From contig NZ_FSQT01000002.1 in assembly GCF_900143515.1 (NCBI RefSeq), forward strand, positions 2,295,501-2,359,500: a stretch of 64,000 bases of DNA, written 5' to 3'. The stretch comes from Micromonospora cremea. GTDB taxonomy: Bacteria; Actinomycetota; Actinomycetes; Mycobacteriales; Micromonosporaceae. Made by a program: the position numbers and the translations under genes. The notes beneath the pieces are model-generated. The model saw only the letters and a program-made list of their open reading frames with translations. It did no database searches and had not been told where the DNA came from. Numbering within the stretch: position 1 is the first letter of the stretch; each line of letters opens with the position of its first letter. Positions 34,890 to 44,013 of this stretch are shown here, in pieces.

Positions 34890-35843
34890 CTACTGGTCCA
34901 GCGAGTCGCGGACCGCGACGGCGAGCGAGACCGCCTCGGCCAGGTCGGCTGGCCGCACCACCCCGGCGGGCAGGGTGTCGGCCCGCCAGCCGGGGCCGGC
35001 GGCGAGCACCAGCAGCGGGCGGCGGGGGGCGGCGAGCAGCGCGCTGAGCTGACTCGGGTCCGCGGTGGCCCGGGTGTGCGACCAGAGCACCACGGCGGCC
35101 GGCCCGGTCCGGGTCACCGCCTCGACGAGGGCGGGGACCGGCACCCGGGCGCCGAGCATCCGGTAGGTGAGCCCGGCCTCGGAGAGCGCGGCGCCCAGTG
35201 CCTCCAGCGGCAGGCTGTGCTGCTCCTCATCGGCGCAGGCGAGCAGGATCCGGGCCGGTCCGCTGGACGCGGCGGCTCGGCTGCTCGCCGCGAACGCCTC
35301 CGACACGCAGCGGGAGACGAGGTGTTCCACCTCGATCAGGCCGCCGGTGGCGGCGTGCCGGTCACCGATGCCGGCGAGCACCGGGCGCAGCAGGTGATCC
35401 CAGGTCGCGACGACTCCACCGACGGCGAGGGCCTGCGCGATCGTCTCGCTGATCGCCGCCGAGTCCAGCCGCATGGCCGCCCGGGCCAGCCCTCTGGCGG
35501 CCGGGCCGGCGCGGCCCACCGGAATGGTTCCGCCGCCGTCCCGACCCGGCGGGCGGATCCGGCTCCGGGCGACGGCGTCGGCGGGCATGGGATCGGGCGC
35601 CTGGCGGGCCCAACGGGCCGCCTCGGCGGGGCTCACCCCCTCGGCGGTGAGCCGTCGCATGATTTCGAGACGGGCCAGGTCGGCCGGCGTGTACCGGCGG
35701 TGGTGGCCCGGGATGTGCTCACTGGGCCCGAGCCCGTAGCGCTGGTGCCAGGTGCGCAGCGTGGTGACCGCGACCCCCAGCCGGCGCGCGACGGCGCCCG
35801 CGCTCAGCGCCTCATCGACCACCTGACCGCTCCGCCGCGTCAT
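34890..35843 (-). CDS. MerR-type regulator with B12-binding-like domain (LitR/CarH-like)
   Basis: A 317-residue protein. The N-terminal MerR helix-turn-helix is AGAVARRLGVAVTTLRTWHQRYGLGPS followed by GHHRRYTPADLARL. The C-terminal part has the helical cap plus cobalamin-domain layout of CarH/LitR photoreceptors. The cap motif usually written W-x9-EH reads His-x9-Glu-His here (DRHAATGGLIEVEHL). The expected lower axial His is kept (DEEQHSLP), though the following Gly is Pro. The gene overlaps idi at the end of the crt operon. It is likely to control carotenogenesis, perhaps in response to light. ATG 35843 or GTG 35822. Confidence 0.8.
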   Translation of the reverse strand: MTRRSGQVVDEALSAGAVARRLGVAVTTLRTWHQRYGLGPSEHIPGHHRRYTPADLARLEIMRRLTAEGVSPAEAARWARQAPDPMPADAVARSRIRPPGRDGGGTIPVGRAGPAARGLARAAMRLDSAAISETIAQALAVGGVVATWDHLLRPVLAGIGDRHAATGGLIEVEHLVSRCVSEAFAASSRAAASSGPARILLACADEEQHSLPLEALGAALSEAGLTYRMLGARVPVPALVEAVTRTGPAAVVLWSHTRATADPSQLSALLAAPRRPLLVLAAGPGWRADTLPAGVVRPADLAEAVSLAVAVRDSLDQ

Positions 35844-36432
35844 CCGCCGACGATCCGGACGGGGTCCCGGCCGGGCCGGGCACGCCGGACGTCGACCCCG
35901 AGGGGCGCAGCAGCCGGTTCACCACCCCGCCCAGCCAGGGTGCGTACGACCGGGGATCCCGGTCGAGTTCGGCCTCCAGGGCGGCGGGGTCGGCCCAGCG
36001 CAGCTCGGCCACCTCGTCCGGATCGGGTAGCAGCGGGGCGGCGGGGCGGAACTCGCCCCGCAGGACGTGGTCGTACTCGAACTCGACCCGCCCGGTGGCC
36101 GGGTCCTCGGCGTAGTAGACGTAGACGCCCACCTCGGTCAGCTCGACCGGGCCGGTGCCCAGCTCTTCGCGCAGCCGCCGGTTGGCAGCCTCGGCAAGCG
36201 GTTCGCCCGGTTGGGGGTGGCCGCAGCAGGAGTTGGCCCAGCGCAGCGGGAACCGGGTCTTGACCGCTGCCCGCCGCTGGAGCAGCACCTGCCCGTCCGG
36301 GTCCACCAGCAGCACCGAGAAGGCCCGGTGCAGATGTCCCGGCGGCTGGTGGGCGGCGGCGACGGTGGTCTGGCCACGAGCGCGGCCGGCGTCGTCGACC
36401 AGCTCGACGAGGTGCTCCTCGCGGCTGCTCAC
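35812..36432 (-). CDS. idi: Isopentenyl-diphosphate delta-isomerase (type I, Nudix)
   Basis: A 206-residue Nudix-fold enzyme. The catalytic Cys region is RWANSCCGHPQPGE, the Nudix helix is EAANRRLREELG, and VGVYVYYAEDP with EFEYDHVLRGEF carries the catalytic Glu. It interconverts IPP and DMAPP for the carotenoid pathway. GTG 36432 overlaps the crtI stop (GTGA). About 30 extra residues at the C-terminus are Ser/Gly/Pro-rich and encoded over the start of the next gene. Confidence 0.92.
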   Translation of the reverse strand: MSSREEHLVELVDDAGRARGQTTVAAAHQPPGHLHRAFSVLLVDPDGQVLLQRRAAVKTRFPLRWANSCCGHPQPGEPLAEAANRRLREELGTGPVELTEVGVYVYYAEDPATGRVEFEYDHVLRGEFRPAAPLLPDPDEVAELRWADPAALEAELDRDPRSYAPWLGGVVNRLLRPSGSTSGVPGPAGTPSGSSADDAAERSGGR

Positions 36433-37910
36433 CGGCCCTCCCCGGTGATCCGGCCGGCGGCCAGCTTGCCGGAGATCAGCACCATCGGCACGCCGACCCC
36501 GGGCTGGGTGCCGGAGCCGACGAAGACCACGTTCGACAGGTCGCGGTGCAGGTTCGACGGGCGGAACGGACCGGTCTGGAAGAGGCTGTGCGCGGCGGCG
36601 AACGGGGTTCCGGCGGCCATCCCCTGCTCCGCCCACTCGGCGGGCGTGATCGCCCGCAGGACCTCCACCCCGGCGCCGAAGCCGACGTAGCCGCGCTCCT
36701 CCAGGGTGCCGATCAGCTGGTCGCTGTAGCGCCGGGTCAGGTCGCCACGCCACTCGAACGGGGCCCGGGCCAGGTTGGGCACCGGCGCGAGCACGTAGTA
36801 GGTGTGCCGGTCCGGTGGGGCCACCGACGGGTCGGTCCGGCTCGGGTTGGTGACCAGCAGCGACGGGTCGGTCATCAGCTCGCCCCGGCGGATGACCTCA
36901 TCGAAGGTGCCCTTCCACGCCCGCCCGAAGTGGATGTTGTGGTGGGCGATCTTCGCATATCCCTGTCGGGAACCGACGTGCAGGACGACGCAGGACGGCG
37001 AGTAGGTGAGCCGGCGCTGGCGGGCGGCGGGGAGCAGGTCCCGGTAGGCGACCGGCAGATCGGGGTTGAGCACCACCACGTCCGCCGGTACCAGCTCGCC
37101 GTCGACGGTGAGCACGCCGGTGGCCCGGCCGTTGGCGGTCTCCACCCGGGTCACCGTGGTGTCGTACCGGATCTGCACGCCGTGTTTCTCGGCGGCGCCG
37201 GCCATCGCCTGGGAGACGGCGTGGATGCCGCCGCGCGGGAAGTAGACCCCGGCCACCGAGTCGAGGTACGCGATGACCGCGTAGATGGCGAGCGCGTCGT
37301 GCGGGGCGAGCCCGGCGTACATCGCCTGGAAGGAGAAGATCCGCTGGGTGCGCGGGTCCCGGAAGAACTGGTTGATCTTCGTCTGGAGTCGGCGGAAGGC
37401 TCCGCCGGCGAGCAGCTTGAGCAGGTTGCCGGTGATCAGGTCGGTCGGCGCGTCCAGGTTGCGCTCGATGAAGTCGGCCCGCTCCAGCCGCCACAGCTCC
37501 CGCGCGTAGTCGACGAAGCGCAGGTAGCCGTCGGCCTCGCGGGGTCCGCAGACCCGGGAGATCTCGGCCGCCATCCGCGTGGTGTCGGTCAGCACGTCGA
37601 GGGTCGAGCCGTCCGGGTAGTACGCCCGGTAGGCCGGGTCGAGGGGGGTCAGGTCGACCCAGTCACGCAGCTCCTCCCCGACCGCGCCGAGCGCCTCGGC
37701 GATCAGCTCGGGCATGGTGAGCACGGTCGGGCCGGTGTCGAACTCGTAGCCGTCCACGGCGAGCCGCCCGGCCCGCCCGCCGGGCACCGGCTCGCGTTCC
37801 AGCACGGTCACCTGCCGGCCGCTGCCGGCCAGGTGCAGCGCGCAGGCCAGCCCACCCAGCCCGGCGCCGACGACCACCACCCGGTCCGTCCGTCCCGTCA
37901 CCGTCCGCAC
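36429..37910 (-). CDS. crtI: Phytoene desaturase
   Basis: A 493-residue FAD enzyme. The dinucleotide motif is VVVVGAGLGGLACALHLAGSG, followed by VLEREPVPGGRAG and TGPTVLTMPEL. The C-terminal signature VVFVGSGTQPGVGVPMVLISGKL is that of bacterial CrtI-type desaturases. It should convert phytoene to neurosporene or lycopene at the membrane. The gene lies 29 bp after crtE and overlaps idi, clearly one operon. The number of desaturations cannot be predicted. Confidence 0.95.
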   Translation of the reverse strand: MRTVTGRTDRVVVVGAGLGGLACALHLAGSGRQVTVLEREPVPGGRAGRLAVDGYEFDTGPTVLTMPELIAEALGAVGEELRDWVDLTPLDPAYRAYYPDGSTLDVLTDTTRMAAEISRVCGPREADGYLRFVDYARELWRLERADFIERNLDAPTDLITGNLLKLLAGGAFRRLQTKINQFFRDPRTQRIFSFQAMYAGLAPHDALAIYAVIAYLDSVAGVYFPRGGIHAVSQAMAGAAEKHGVQIRYDTTVTRVETANGRATGVLTVDGELVPADVVVLNPDLPVAYRDLLPAARQRRLTYSPSCVVLHVGSRQGYAKIAHHNIHFGRAWKGTFDEVIRRGELMTDPSLLVTNPSRTDPSVAPPDRHTYYVLAPVPNLARAPFEWRGDLTRRYSDQLIGTLEERGYVGFGAGVEVLRAITPAEWAEQGMAAGTPFAAAHSLFQTGPFRPSNLHRDLSNVVFVGSGTQPGVGVPMVLISGKLAAGRITGEGR

Positions 37911-37939
37911 GTGACCACCTCCTTGGAGAAGTCGTTCAT

Positions 37940-39082
37940 TCAGGCCCGCCGGTTGGTGGCGGCGGTGGCCAGCCCGGTCAGCGCGGTTCGCGCCGTCCGG
38001 TCCACGGGTGCGGCGTCGAGCGCGGCCAGCGCGGCGCCCACCCGCTCGGCGATCATCCGCTCCACCCGGGCCACCGCCCCGGTGTCGGCGATCAGCTCGG
38101 CCAGCCGGTCGACCCGCCTCTCGCCGGCCCGGTCCAACGCCTTGAGCTGGGCCGGGGTGGCCAGCTGCCGGGCCAGCATGAGCAGTGTGGTCGGCTTGCC
38201 GGTGCGCAGGTCGTCACCGGCCGGCTTGCCGGTGGCGGCCGGGTCGCCGTACGCGCCGAGCAGGTCGTCGCGGAGCTGGAACGCCTCGCCGACGGCCAGG
38301 CCGTAGCGGGTGTACGCGGCGGCCAGCGGGTCGTCGGCGGACACCCCGGCCAGGCAGGCGCCGTAGAGCAGCGGTCGCTGGACGGTGTAGCTCGCCGTCT
38401 TGTAGCGGGCCACCCGCAGCGCCCGGTCGATCGACCAGTTGGCCGTGTCGTTCTCGCCGAGCACGTCCAGATACTGCCCGGCGATCGTCTCCACCCGCAT
38501 CTGGTCGTAGCACCGGCGGACCTCGAGCAGCCGGGCCGGCGACACGGTGGCGTGCGCCAGCAGTCGGTCGGCCCAGACCATGCAGAGGTCGCCGACGAGC
38601 ACCGCGACCGCTTCGCCGAACCGGCCGGGGTCGCCCCGGTGGCCGGCGGCGACGTGCTGCGCGGCGAAGGCGACATGGGTGGTGGGCCGACCGCGTCGGG
38701 TGGCGGAGGAGTCCATCACGTCGTCGTGCACGAGCGCGAAGGTGTGCAGCAGCTCGAGGGCGGCCAACGCGGGCAGCACCGGTGGCAGGGGCTCGGTGCC
38801 GCCGACCGCCCCGCGCCAGCCCCAGTACGCGAAGGTGGGCCGGATCCGCTTGCCGCCGGCCAGCACGGCCCCTCGCGCGGAGGCCGCGAAGCCGCCCATC
38901 GCCGCGTCGATCTCGGCGAGCGAGTCGACCTCGGCGGTGAGGAAGGTGGTCAGGGTGTCGTCCACCGCCGTGATCAGGTCCTGGGTGTACGCGGCCAGCA
39001 CGGCGCGGATCGGATCGTCCTTATCGCCCGGCCGTGCCGGCGCCACACGGATGGCGCTACCGGCAACTGCGTCGTTGGCCAT
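37940..39082 (-). CDS. crtE: Geranylgeranyl diphosphate synthase (polyprenyl synthetase)
   Basis: A 380-residue trans-prenyltransferase. The first Asp-rich motif is LVHDDVMDSSATRRG. The second reads LRDDLLGAYGD, the DDxxG variant of actinobacterial GGPP synthases. GGKRIRP and GQYLDVLG are also present. The first 40 residues are a non-conserved extension. It makes GGPP for phytoene synthase. First gene of the leftward crt operon; ATG 39082. Confidence 0.93.
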   Translation of the reverse strand: MANDAVAGSAIRVAPARPGDKDDPIRAVLAAYTQDLITAVDDTLTTFLTAEVDSLAEIDAAMGGFAASARGAVLAGGKRIRPTFAYWGWRGAVGGTEPLPPVLPALAALELLHTFALVHDDVMDSSATRRGRPTTHVAFAAQHVAAGHRGDPGRFGEAVAVLVGDLCMVWADRLLAHATVSPARLLEVRRCYDQMRVETIAGQYLDVLGENDTANWSIDRALRVARYKTASYTVQRPLLYGACLAGVSADDPLAAAYTRYGLAVGEAFQLRDDLLGAYGDPAATGKPAGDDLRTGKPTTLLMLARQLATPAQLKALDRAGERRVDRLAELIADTGAVARVERMIAERVGAALAALDAAPVDRTARTALTGLATAATNRRA

Positions 39083-39147
39083 GCGGCTGAGCGTACCCTA
39101 GGGTTACGAGTTGCGTCGATTGGTGCGTCGATAAACGAGGAGGGCCG
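39083..39147. promoter_or_regulatory. Divergent crtE/crtB promoter region
   Basis: Only 65 bp separate the two carotenoid transcripts. The stretch holds the perfect 10-bp palindrome ACCCTAGGGT (39095-39104) and two direct copies of TGCGTCGAT (39112-39120 and 39124-39132) spaced 12 bp apart, about one helical turn. Direct repeats of this spacing are what CarH/LitR-type MerR proteins are reported to bind. GAGGAGGG before GTG 39148 is the crtB ribosome-binding site. Confidence 0.5.
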
Positions 39148-40065
39148 GTGGACTCGAATCTCACCGCCGCCTATGACCAGTGCCGTGAGCTGCACAGGCG
39201 CCACGGTCGCACCTACTATCTCGCCACCAGGCTGCTCCCCGCCTGGAAACGGCGGCACGTGCACGCCCTCTACGGATTCACCCGCTACGCCGACGAGATC
39301 GTGGACCGCACCGAGGACCTGCCGCCGGCCGAGCGGGCCGCCCGGCTGGATGACTGGGCCAGCCGCTTCGTGGCCGGCCTGCACGGCGCGCCGGTCGACG
39401 ACCCGCTCCTGCCGGCCGTGCTGCACACGATCGCCGTCTTCGATCTCGACCGCGACGACTTCGCGTCGTTTCTGACGAGCATGGCGATGGACCTGACGGT
39501 CACCGCGTATCCGACCTACGACCACCTGCTGGACTACATGGAGGGATCGGCGGCGGTCATCGGCACCATGATGCTGCCGATCCTGGGCAGCTCCGACCCG
39601 GCCGCGGCCCGGGAGCCGGCTCGGCAGCTCGGCTTCGCCTTCCAGCTCACGAACTTCATCCGGGACGTCGCCGAGGATCTCGACCGGGGCCGCACCTACC
39701 TGCCGGACGAGGACCTGGCGAAGTTCGGCGTTACCCACGACGAGTTGGCACAGGCCCGCGCCCGGGGGCGCGGCACATCCCGGATCCGCGAGCTGATCGA
39801 GTACGAGGTGACCCGGGCCCAGGCGCACTACGCCGCCGCCGCGCCCGGCATCACCATGCTCGCGCCGGCCTCACAGGCCTGCATGCGCACCGCGTACGCG
39901 CTCTACGGCGGCATCCTCGACGAAGTGGCCGCGCAGGGATACGACGTCTTCGCCCGGCGGGCCCTGGTGCCGCAGCGGCGCCGGATGGCGGTGGCCGCCC
40001 GCGCCCTGCTCACCTCGGCCGGTACCCCGGTCACCATCCCCGGCCCGACGGTCCACCCCGGCTGA
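39148..40065 (+). CDS. crtB: Phytoene synthase
   Basis: A 305-residue head-to-head prenyltransferase. The two Asp-rich regions are YADEIVDRTED and NFIRDVAEDLDRGRTYLP. The squalene/phytoene synthase signatures YYLATRLLP and LGFAFQLTNFIRD are intact. It condenses two GGPP to phytoene. The gene diverges from crtE-crtI-idi. No lycopene cyclase gene lies in the window. Confidence 0.94.
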   Translation: MDSNLTAAYDQCRELHRRHGRTYYLATRLLPAWKRRHVHALYGFTRYADEIVDRTEDLPPAERAARLDDWASRFVAGLHGAPVDDPLLPAVLHTIAVFDLDRDDFASFLTSMAMDLTVTAYPTYDHLLDYMEGSAAVIGTMMLPILGSSDPAAAREPARQLGFAFQLTNFIRDVAEDLDRGRTYLPDEDLAKFGVTHDELAQARARGRGTSRIRELIEYEVTRAQAHYAAAAPGITMLAPASQACMRTAYALYGGILDEVAAQGYDVFARRALVPQRRRMAVAARALLTSAGTPVTIPGPTVHPG

Positions 40066-40074
40066 CCGGCGGAA

Positions 40075-40128
40075 GGAAGGGCACCTTATTAACGCCTGGT
40101 GTTGTACATGGGGCCCTTACCAACAGTC
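40075..40128. terminator. Imperfect long hairpin between convergent genes
   Basis: AAGGGCACCTTATTAACGCC (from about 40078) pairs imperfectly with the segment ending GGGGCCCTT at about 40118. It resembles, in its AAGGG...CCCTT ends, the palindrome at 24524. It lies between crtB and the serine hydrolase gene. Confidence 0.5.
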
Positions 40129-40130
40129 GG

Positions 40131-41228
40131 TCAGAGGCAGGAGTGCAACGCCTCGGCCAACTCGTCCACCCGGTCGTGCTCGGCCAGTCGGGCGGTGGCG
40201 TACGCGAAGGTGTACCCGCGCTCCGGGTCGGCCCACGCGCTGCTGCCGCCGAGACCGCCCATGCCCCAGATGCCGTCCGGCTCCCGCTGCATGCCCAGCG
40301 TCCACTGGACCGGGCGGTCCAGCACCAGATCCGGACCGTCGTACTGGACCCGGGTCACTTCCGCCACCAGTTCCTGAGTGAACAGCCGGACGCCGTCCAG
40401 GACACCGCCGGCGAGCAGGCCGGAGTAGAGCCGGGCCAGGGCGGACGCGGAGGCGTGCAGGTTGACCGCCGGCATCTCGGCGCCTCGCCAGAGCGGAGTG
40501 TTGAGCACGGCCAGGTCCTGACCTCCGGCCGGGTTGCCCATCGCCCGGGCCCGGAGAGAGCCCGGCTCGCCGAGCGCCCGGGTCGGCCAGTCCGGGTCGC
40601 CGTAGCGCAGGTCGGCGCAGCGCCGCTGGTCCGCCTCGGACAGCCCGAAGCCGAGGTCGAGCCGCCAGGGGCCGGCGATCTCCTCGGCCAGGAACCGGCC
40701 CACCGACCGGCCGTCCACCCGGCGGACCAGCTCGCCCACCAGATGCCCGTACGTCCAGGCGTGCTCCCCGGCCATCGAGCCCGGCGCCCACTCGGGGTCG
40801 GCGGCGGCCAGGTCGCCGGCGAGCAGCGCCCAGTCGGCGATCGCGGTGGCCGGCCGGGGCACCGGGAAGGCCGGCAGCCCGGCGGTGTGCGACACCACCT
40901 GACGCACGGTGGCCGGGGTGCGGAACTCCGGCCAGTACCGGGCGACCGGCGCGTCGAGGTCGACCCGCTCCCGGTCGACCAGCATCAACAGGCAGAGGGC
41001 GGCCACCGGCTTGCCGACCGAGTAGACGTTGACCAGCGTGTCCGGCCGCCACGGGTCGAGGTCCGCCGAGCTGGTCGCTGCGCCGGCTTCGGCGGTGGTG
41101 CGGGAGCCGCCGACGAGGTCGATCACCGGATGGCCGTCGTACCAGACGGTCAGGCTGGCGCCATTTTCCCGACCGGTGGCGAACAGGTCGTGGAAGCAGT
41201 CCCGGACCGGAGCGAAGCGTGCGTGCAT
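40131..41228 (-). CDS. Serine hydrolase of the beta-lactamase/class C (DD-peptidase-like) family
   Basis: A 365-residue protein without a signal peptide. The nucleophile motif is VNVYSVGKPVAAL (Ser-x-x-Lys), VSHTAGLPAF marks the next helix, and WTYGHLVGELVRR provides the Tyr. GMGGLGGSSAWADPERGYTFAY is near the C-terminus, in place of the KTG box. Such cytoplasmic homologues are esterases or beta-lactamase-like hydrolases of unknown substrate. ATG 41228 gives the usual N-terminus (HARFAPVRDCF). Confidence 0.85.
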   Translation of the reverse strand: MHARFAPVRDCFHDLFATGRENGASLTVWYDGHPVIDLVGGSRTTAEAGAATSSADLDPWRPDTLVNVYSVGKPVAALCLLMLVDRERVDLDAPVARYWPEFRTPATVRQVVSHTAGLPAFPVPRPATAIADWALLAGDLAAADPEWAPGSMAGEHAWTYGHLVGELVRRVDGRSVGRFLAEEIAGPWRLDLGFGLSEADQRRCADLRYGDPDWPTRALGEPGSLRARAMGNPAGGQDLAVLNTPLWRGAEMPAVNLHASASALARLYSGLLAGGVLDGVRLFTQELVAEVTRVQYDGPDLVLDRPVQWTLGMQREPDGIWGMGGLGGSSAWADPERGYTFAYATARLAEHDRVDELAEALHSCL

Positions 41229-41317
41229 CCGGCCACCGTAGGCGCTGCGGCCCGGCACGCGCTCCGACTTCCCGGACCCCGATGGTCGGGTCGGGGCCGC
41301 TGGGGGATGCTGTTCCA

Positions 41318-42793
41318 GTGGTGGAACCGGAGCTGGTGGATGTTGTCGTGGTCGGGCTCGGAGTCGGCGGCGAGGAGGTGGCCGGGCGGCTCGCCGAGGC
41401 CGGCCTGAGTGTCGTCGGCGTCGAACGGGACCTGGTCGGCGGGGAGTGCCCGTACTGGGGCTGCATCCCGAGCAAGATGATGATCAGAGCGGCCAACGCA
41501 CTCGCCGAGGCGCGCCGGGTCGACGGGCTGGCGGGGACGGCGCAGGTCCAGCCGGACTGGGCGCCGGTGGCGAAGCGGATCCGCGAGGAGGCCACCGACA
41601 CCTGGGACGACACGGTCGCTGTGCGGCGGCTGACGGATCGGGGCGCCCGGTTCGTCCGGGGCAGTGGCCGGCTCGACGGCCCGGGCCGGGTCCGGGTCGG
41701 CGACCAGGTGTTCCAGGCCCGGCACGGAATCGTGCTGGGCACCGGCACCCGACCGTCGGTGCCACCGATCGAAGGTCTGGCCGACACTCCCTACTGGACC
41801 AACCACCAGGCGATCGAGGTCGAGCAGCTGCCGGAGTCGCTGCTGGTGCTCGGCGGCGGCGCGATCGGGTTGGAGCTGTCCCAAGTCTTTGCACGGTTCG
41901 GGGTGCGGGTCACGGTGGTGGAGGCGCTGGACCGGGTGTTGGCCATCGAGGAGCCGGAGGCGTCCGAGGTGGCCGCCACGGCGCTGCGCGCCGACGGCGT
42001 GGAGATCCACACCGGGGTACGCGCCGAGCGGATCGAGCACGACGGCAGCCGGTTCACCCTGCACGGCGGCGGTGGGGCGGATTTCACCGCCGACCGGCTG
42101 CTGGTGGTGACCGGCCGCCGGGCACACCTGGACGAGCTGGGGCTGGACACGGTGGGTGTGGACGCCGCCCAGCGTTACCTTCCGGTGGACGACCGGCTGC
42201 ACGTCTCCGACGGCATCTGGGCGGTCGGTGACGTGACCGGCGAGGGCGCGTTCACGCACATCTCCATGTACCAGGCGGGCATCGTCATCGCCGACGTGCT
42301 CGCCAACGCCCGGCAGGCGAACGCGGGGCCGGACGCCAGTGGGACCGCGAGCGTGGTCGGCGGCGCGATGGGCGCGGCCAGCTCGTTGGGTGCCAGCGGG
42401 TCGAGCGGTTCGGCCGGCAGCGTCCCGCGCGCCGACTACCGCGCGCTGCCACGGGTGACCTTCACCGACCCCGAGGTCGGCGCGGTCGGCCTGACCGAGC
42501 AGCAGGCACGGCAGCGCGGCATCAACGTGCAGGTCGGGTTCACCAAGCTGGGCAGTTCGACCCGGGGCTGGATCCACCGGGTCGGCGACGAGGGTTTCAT
42601 CAAGCTGATCGCGGACGCCGACCAGGGCGTGCTGATCGGCGCGACCTCGGTCGGCCCGGCCGGTGGCGAGGTGCTCTCCGCGCTGGTGGTGGCGGTGCAC
42701 GCGGCCGTGCCGCTGAGCCAGCTCCGGCACATGATCTACGCCTATCCGACCTTTCACCGGGCCATCGAGGACGCGCTGCGCAACCTGTCCTGA
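41318..42793 (+). CDS. Pyridine nucleotide-disulfide oxidoreductase (lipoamide dehydrogenase/mercuric reductase-like)
   Basis: A protein of about 491 residues. The FAD loop is VVVGLGVGGEEVAGRLAEAG. The redox-active pair is Cys44/Cys49 in GGECPYWGCIPSK, and the NAD(P) loop is LLVLGGGAIGLELSQVF. The C-terminal dimer motif reads YAYPTFHRAIEDAL, where the usual His-Pro is Tyr-Pro. A Gly/Ser/Ala-rich insertion of about 35 residues lies before the dimerisation domain. The physiological disulfide is unknown. GTG 41318 is chosen by its GGGGGATG spacing; ATG 42 residues upstream-equivalent (41282) cannot be excluded. Confidence 0.85.
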   Translation: MVEPELVDVVVVGLGVGGEEVAGRLAEAGLSVVGVERDLVGGECPYWGCIPSKMMIRAANALAEARRVDGLAGTAQVQPDWAPVAKRIREEATDTWDDTVAVRRLTDRGARFVRGSGRLDGPGRVRVGDQVFQARHGIVLGTGTRPSVPPIEGLADTPYWTNHQAIEVEQLPESLLVLGGGAIGLELSQVFARFGVRVTVVEALDRVLAIEEPEASEVAATALRADGVEIHTGVRAERIEHDGSRFTLHGGGGADFTADRLLVVTGRRAHLDELGLDTVGVDAAQRYLPVDDRLHVSDGIWAVGDVTGEGAFTHISMYQAGIVIADVLANARQANAGPDASGTASVVGGAMGAASSLGASGSSGSAGSVPRADYRALPRVTFTDPEVGAVGLTEQQARQRGINVQVGFTKLGSSTRGWIHRVGDEGFIKLIADADQGVLIGATSVGPAGGEVLSALVVAVHAAVPLSQLRHMIYAYPTFHRAIEDALRNLS

Positions 42794-42910
42794 CCCTGCC
42801 GGACCGGCGGCCAGGGATGCCGGCCGGCGAGCAGAGCGCGGCAGAAAGGACGCAAACGCCCAGCAGTTGGCTGTTCATTTCTTTCATTGGGATGACGTAC
42901 GATTGCGACC

Positions 42911-43912
42911 GTGACCAAGCGGTTGACTGAAGTTGCCAAGAAGGCGGGCGTCAGCGAGGCCACCGTCAGCCGGGTGCTCAACGGTCGGGACGGGGTCTCC
43001 GAGGCGACCCGGACGGCCGTCCTGACCGCGCTGGACGTGCTCGGATACGAGCGGCCGACGAAGCTGCGCGGCGAGCGGGCCCGGCTGGTCGGGCTGGTGC
43101 TGCCCGAGTTGCAGAATCCGATCTTCCCGGCACTCGCCGAGGTGGTCACCGGATCCCTCGCCCAACGTGGCTACACCCCGGCGCTCTGCGCTCGCACCAT
43201 CGGTGGCGTCTCCGAGATGGACTACGTGGAGATGCTCCTCGATCATCAGGTCTCCGGGGTGATCTTCGCCGGTGGGTCGTACGCGCTCGCCGACGCCCGG
43301 CACGACCACTACCGCCGGTTGACCGACCGGGGTCTGCCGGTGGTGCTGGTCAACGCGGGTGTGGACGAGTTGGGGTTCCCCCGGGTCTCCACCGACGACG
43401 CGGTGGCGGTGGAGCAGGCGTACGGGCACCTGCGCTCGCTGGGGCACGAGCGGATCGGGATGGTGCTCGGCCCGGAGGGGCACGTGCCGTCCCGGCGCAA
43501 GCTGGATGCGATGATCCGGGCCGCGGGCTGGACCGGCGACACGGAGTTCGTCGAGCGCTCCAGCTTCTCCATGGAAGGGGCGCGGGTCGCCGCGACCAAG
43601 CTGGTCGAGCGTGGCGTGACCGGCATCATCTGCGCCAGCGACGTGTTGGCCCTGGGCACCATCCGGGCGGCCCGGCGGCTGGGTCGAGTGGTCCCGACGG
43701 ATGTGTCGGTGGTGGGCTTCGACGACTCCGCGTTCATGACCTGCACCGACCCGCCGTTGACCACTGTGCGGCAGCCGATCGAGACGATGGGGCAGGCCGC
43801 GGTGGACCTGCTGGTCACCCAGATCGAGGGTGCCGGCGTGCTGCATGACGAGTTGCTGTTCGAGCCCGAGTTGGTGGTACGCGGTTCCACCGCTCCCGCC
43901 CCGGGTCGCTGA
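42911..43912 (+). CDS. LacI family transcriptional regulator
   Basis: A 333-residue repressor. LTEVAKKAGVSEATVSRVLNGRDGVSEATR is the LacI helix-turn-helix and hinge start (seen as AKKAGVSEATVSRVLNG). The periplasmic-binding-like effector domain follows with VGLVLPELQNPIFPAL and VVGFDDSAFMTCTDPPLTTVRQP. It precedes a sugar ABC transporter and two glycoside hydrolase genes in the same direction, so it most likely controls the alpha-glucan locus. It has its own terminator. Confidence 0.92.
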   Translation: MTKRLTEVAKKAGVSEATVSRVLNGRDGVSEATRTAVLTALDVLGYERPTKLRGERARLVGLVLPELQNPIFPALAEVVTGSLAQRGYTPALCARTIGGVSEMDYVEMLLDHQVSGVIFAGGSYALADARHDHYRRLTDRGLPVVLVNAGVDELGFPRVSTDDAVAVEQAYGHLRSLGHERIGMVLGPEGHVPSRRKLDAMIRAAGWTGDTEFVERSSFSMEGARVAATKLVERGVTGIICASDVLALGTIRAARRLGRVVPTDVSVVGFDDSAFMTCTDPPLTTVRQPIETMGQAAVDLLVTQIEGAGVLHDELLFEPELVVRGSTAPAPGR

Positions 43913-43978
43913 CCACCCGCCCGACACTGACTGACCTCCCGGCCACGGACCCTCTTCCTGGCCGCTGAACGACGCTTC

Positions 43979-44013
43979 GGCCGTCGACCGCTGCACGCGG
44001 TCGGCGGCCTTTT
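43979..44013 (+). terminator. Intrinsic terminator after the LacI-type gene
   Basis: GGCCGTCGACCGC (43979-43991) pairs with 43997-44009 with one mismatch across a 5-nt loop and is followed by TTTT (44010-44013). Confidence 0.8.

Noticed and set aside
34056..36263. A 735-codon plus-strand frame over the deacetylase, regulator and idi genes
   Set aside because: It spans three recognised minus-strand genes and has only Arg/Gly/Pro-rich sequence.
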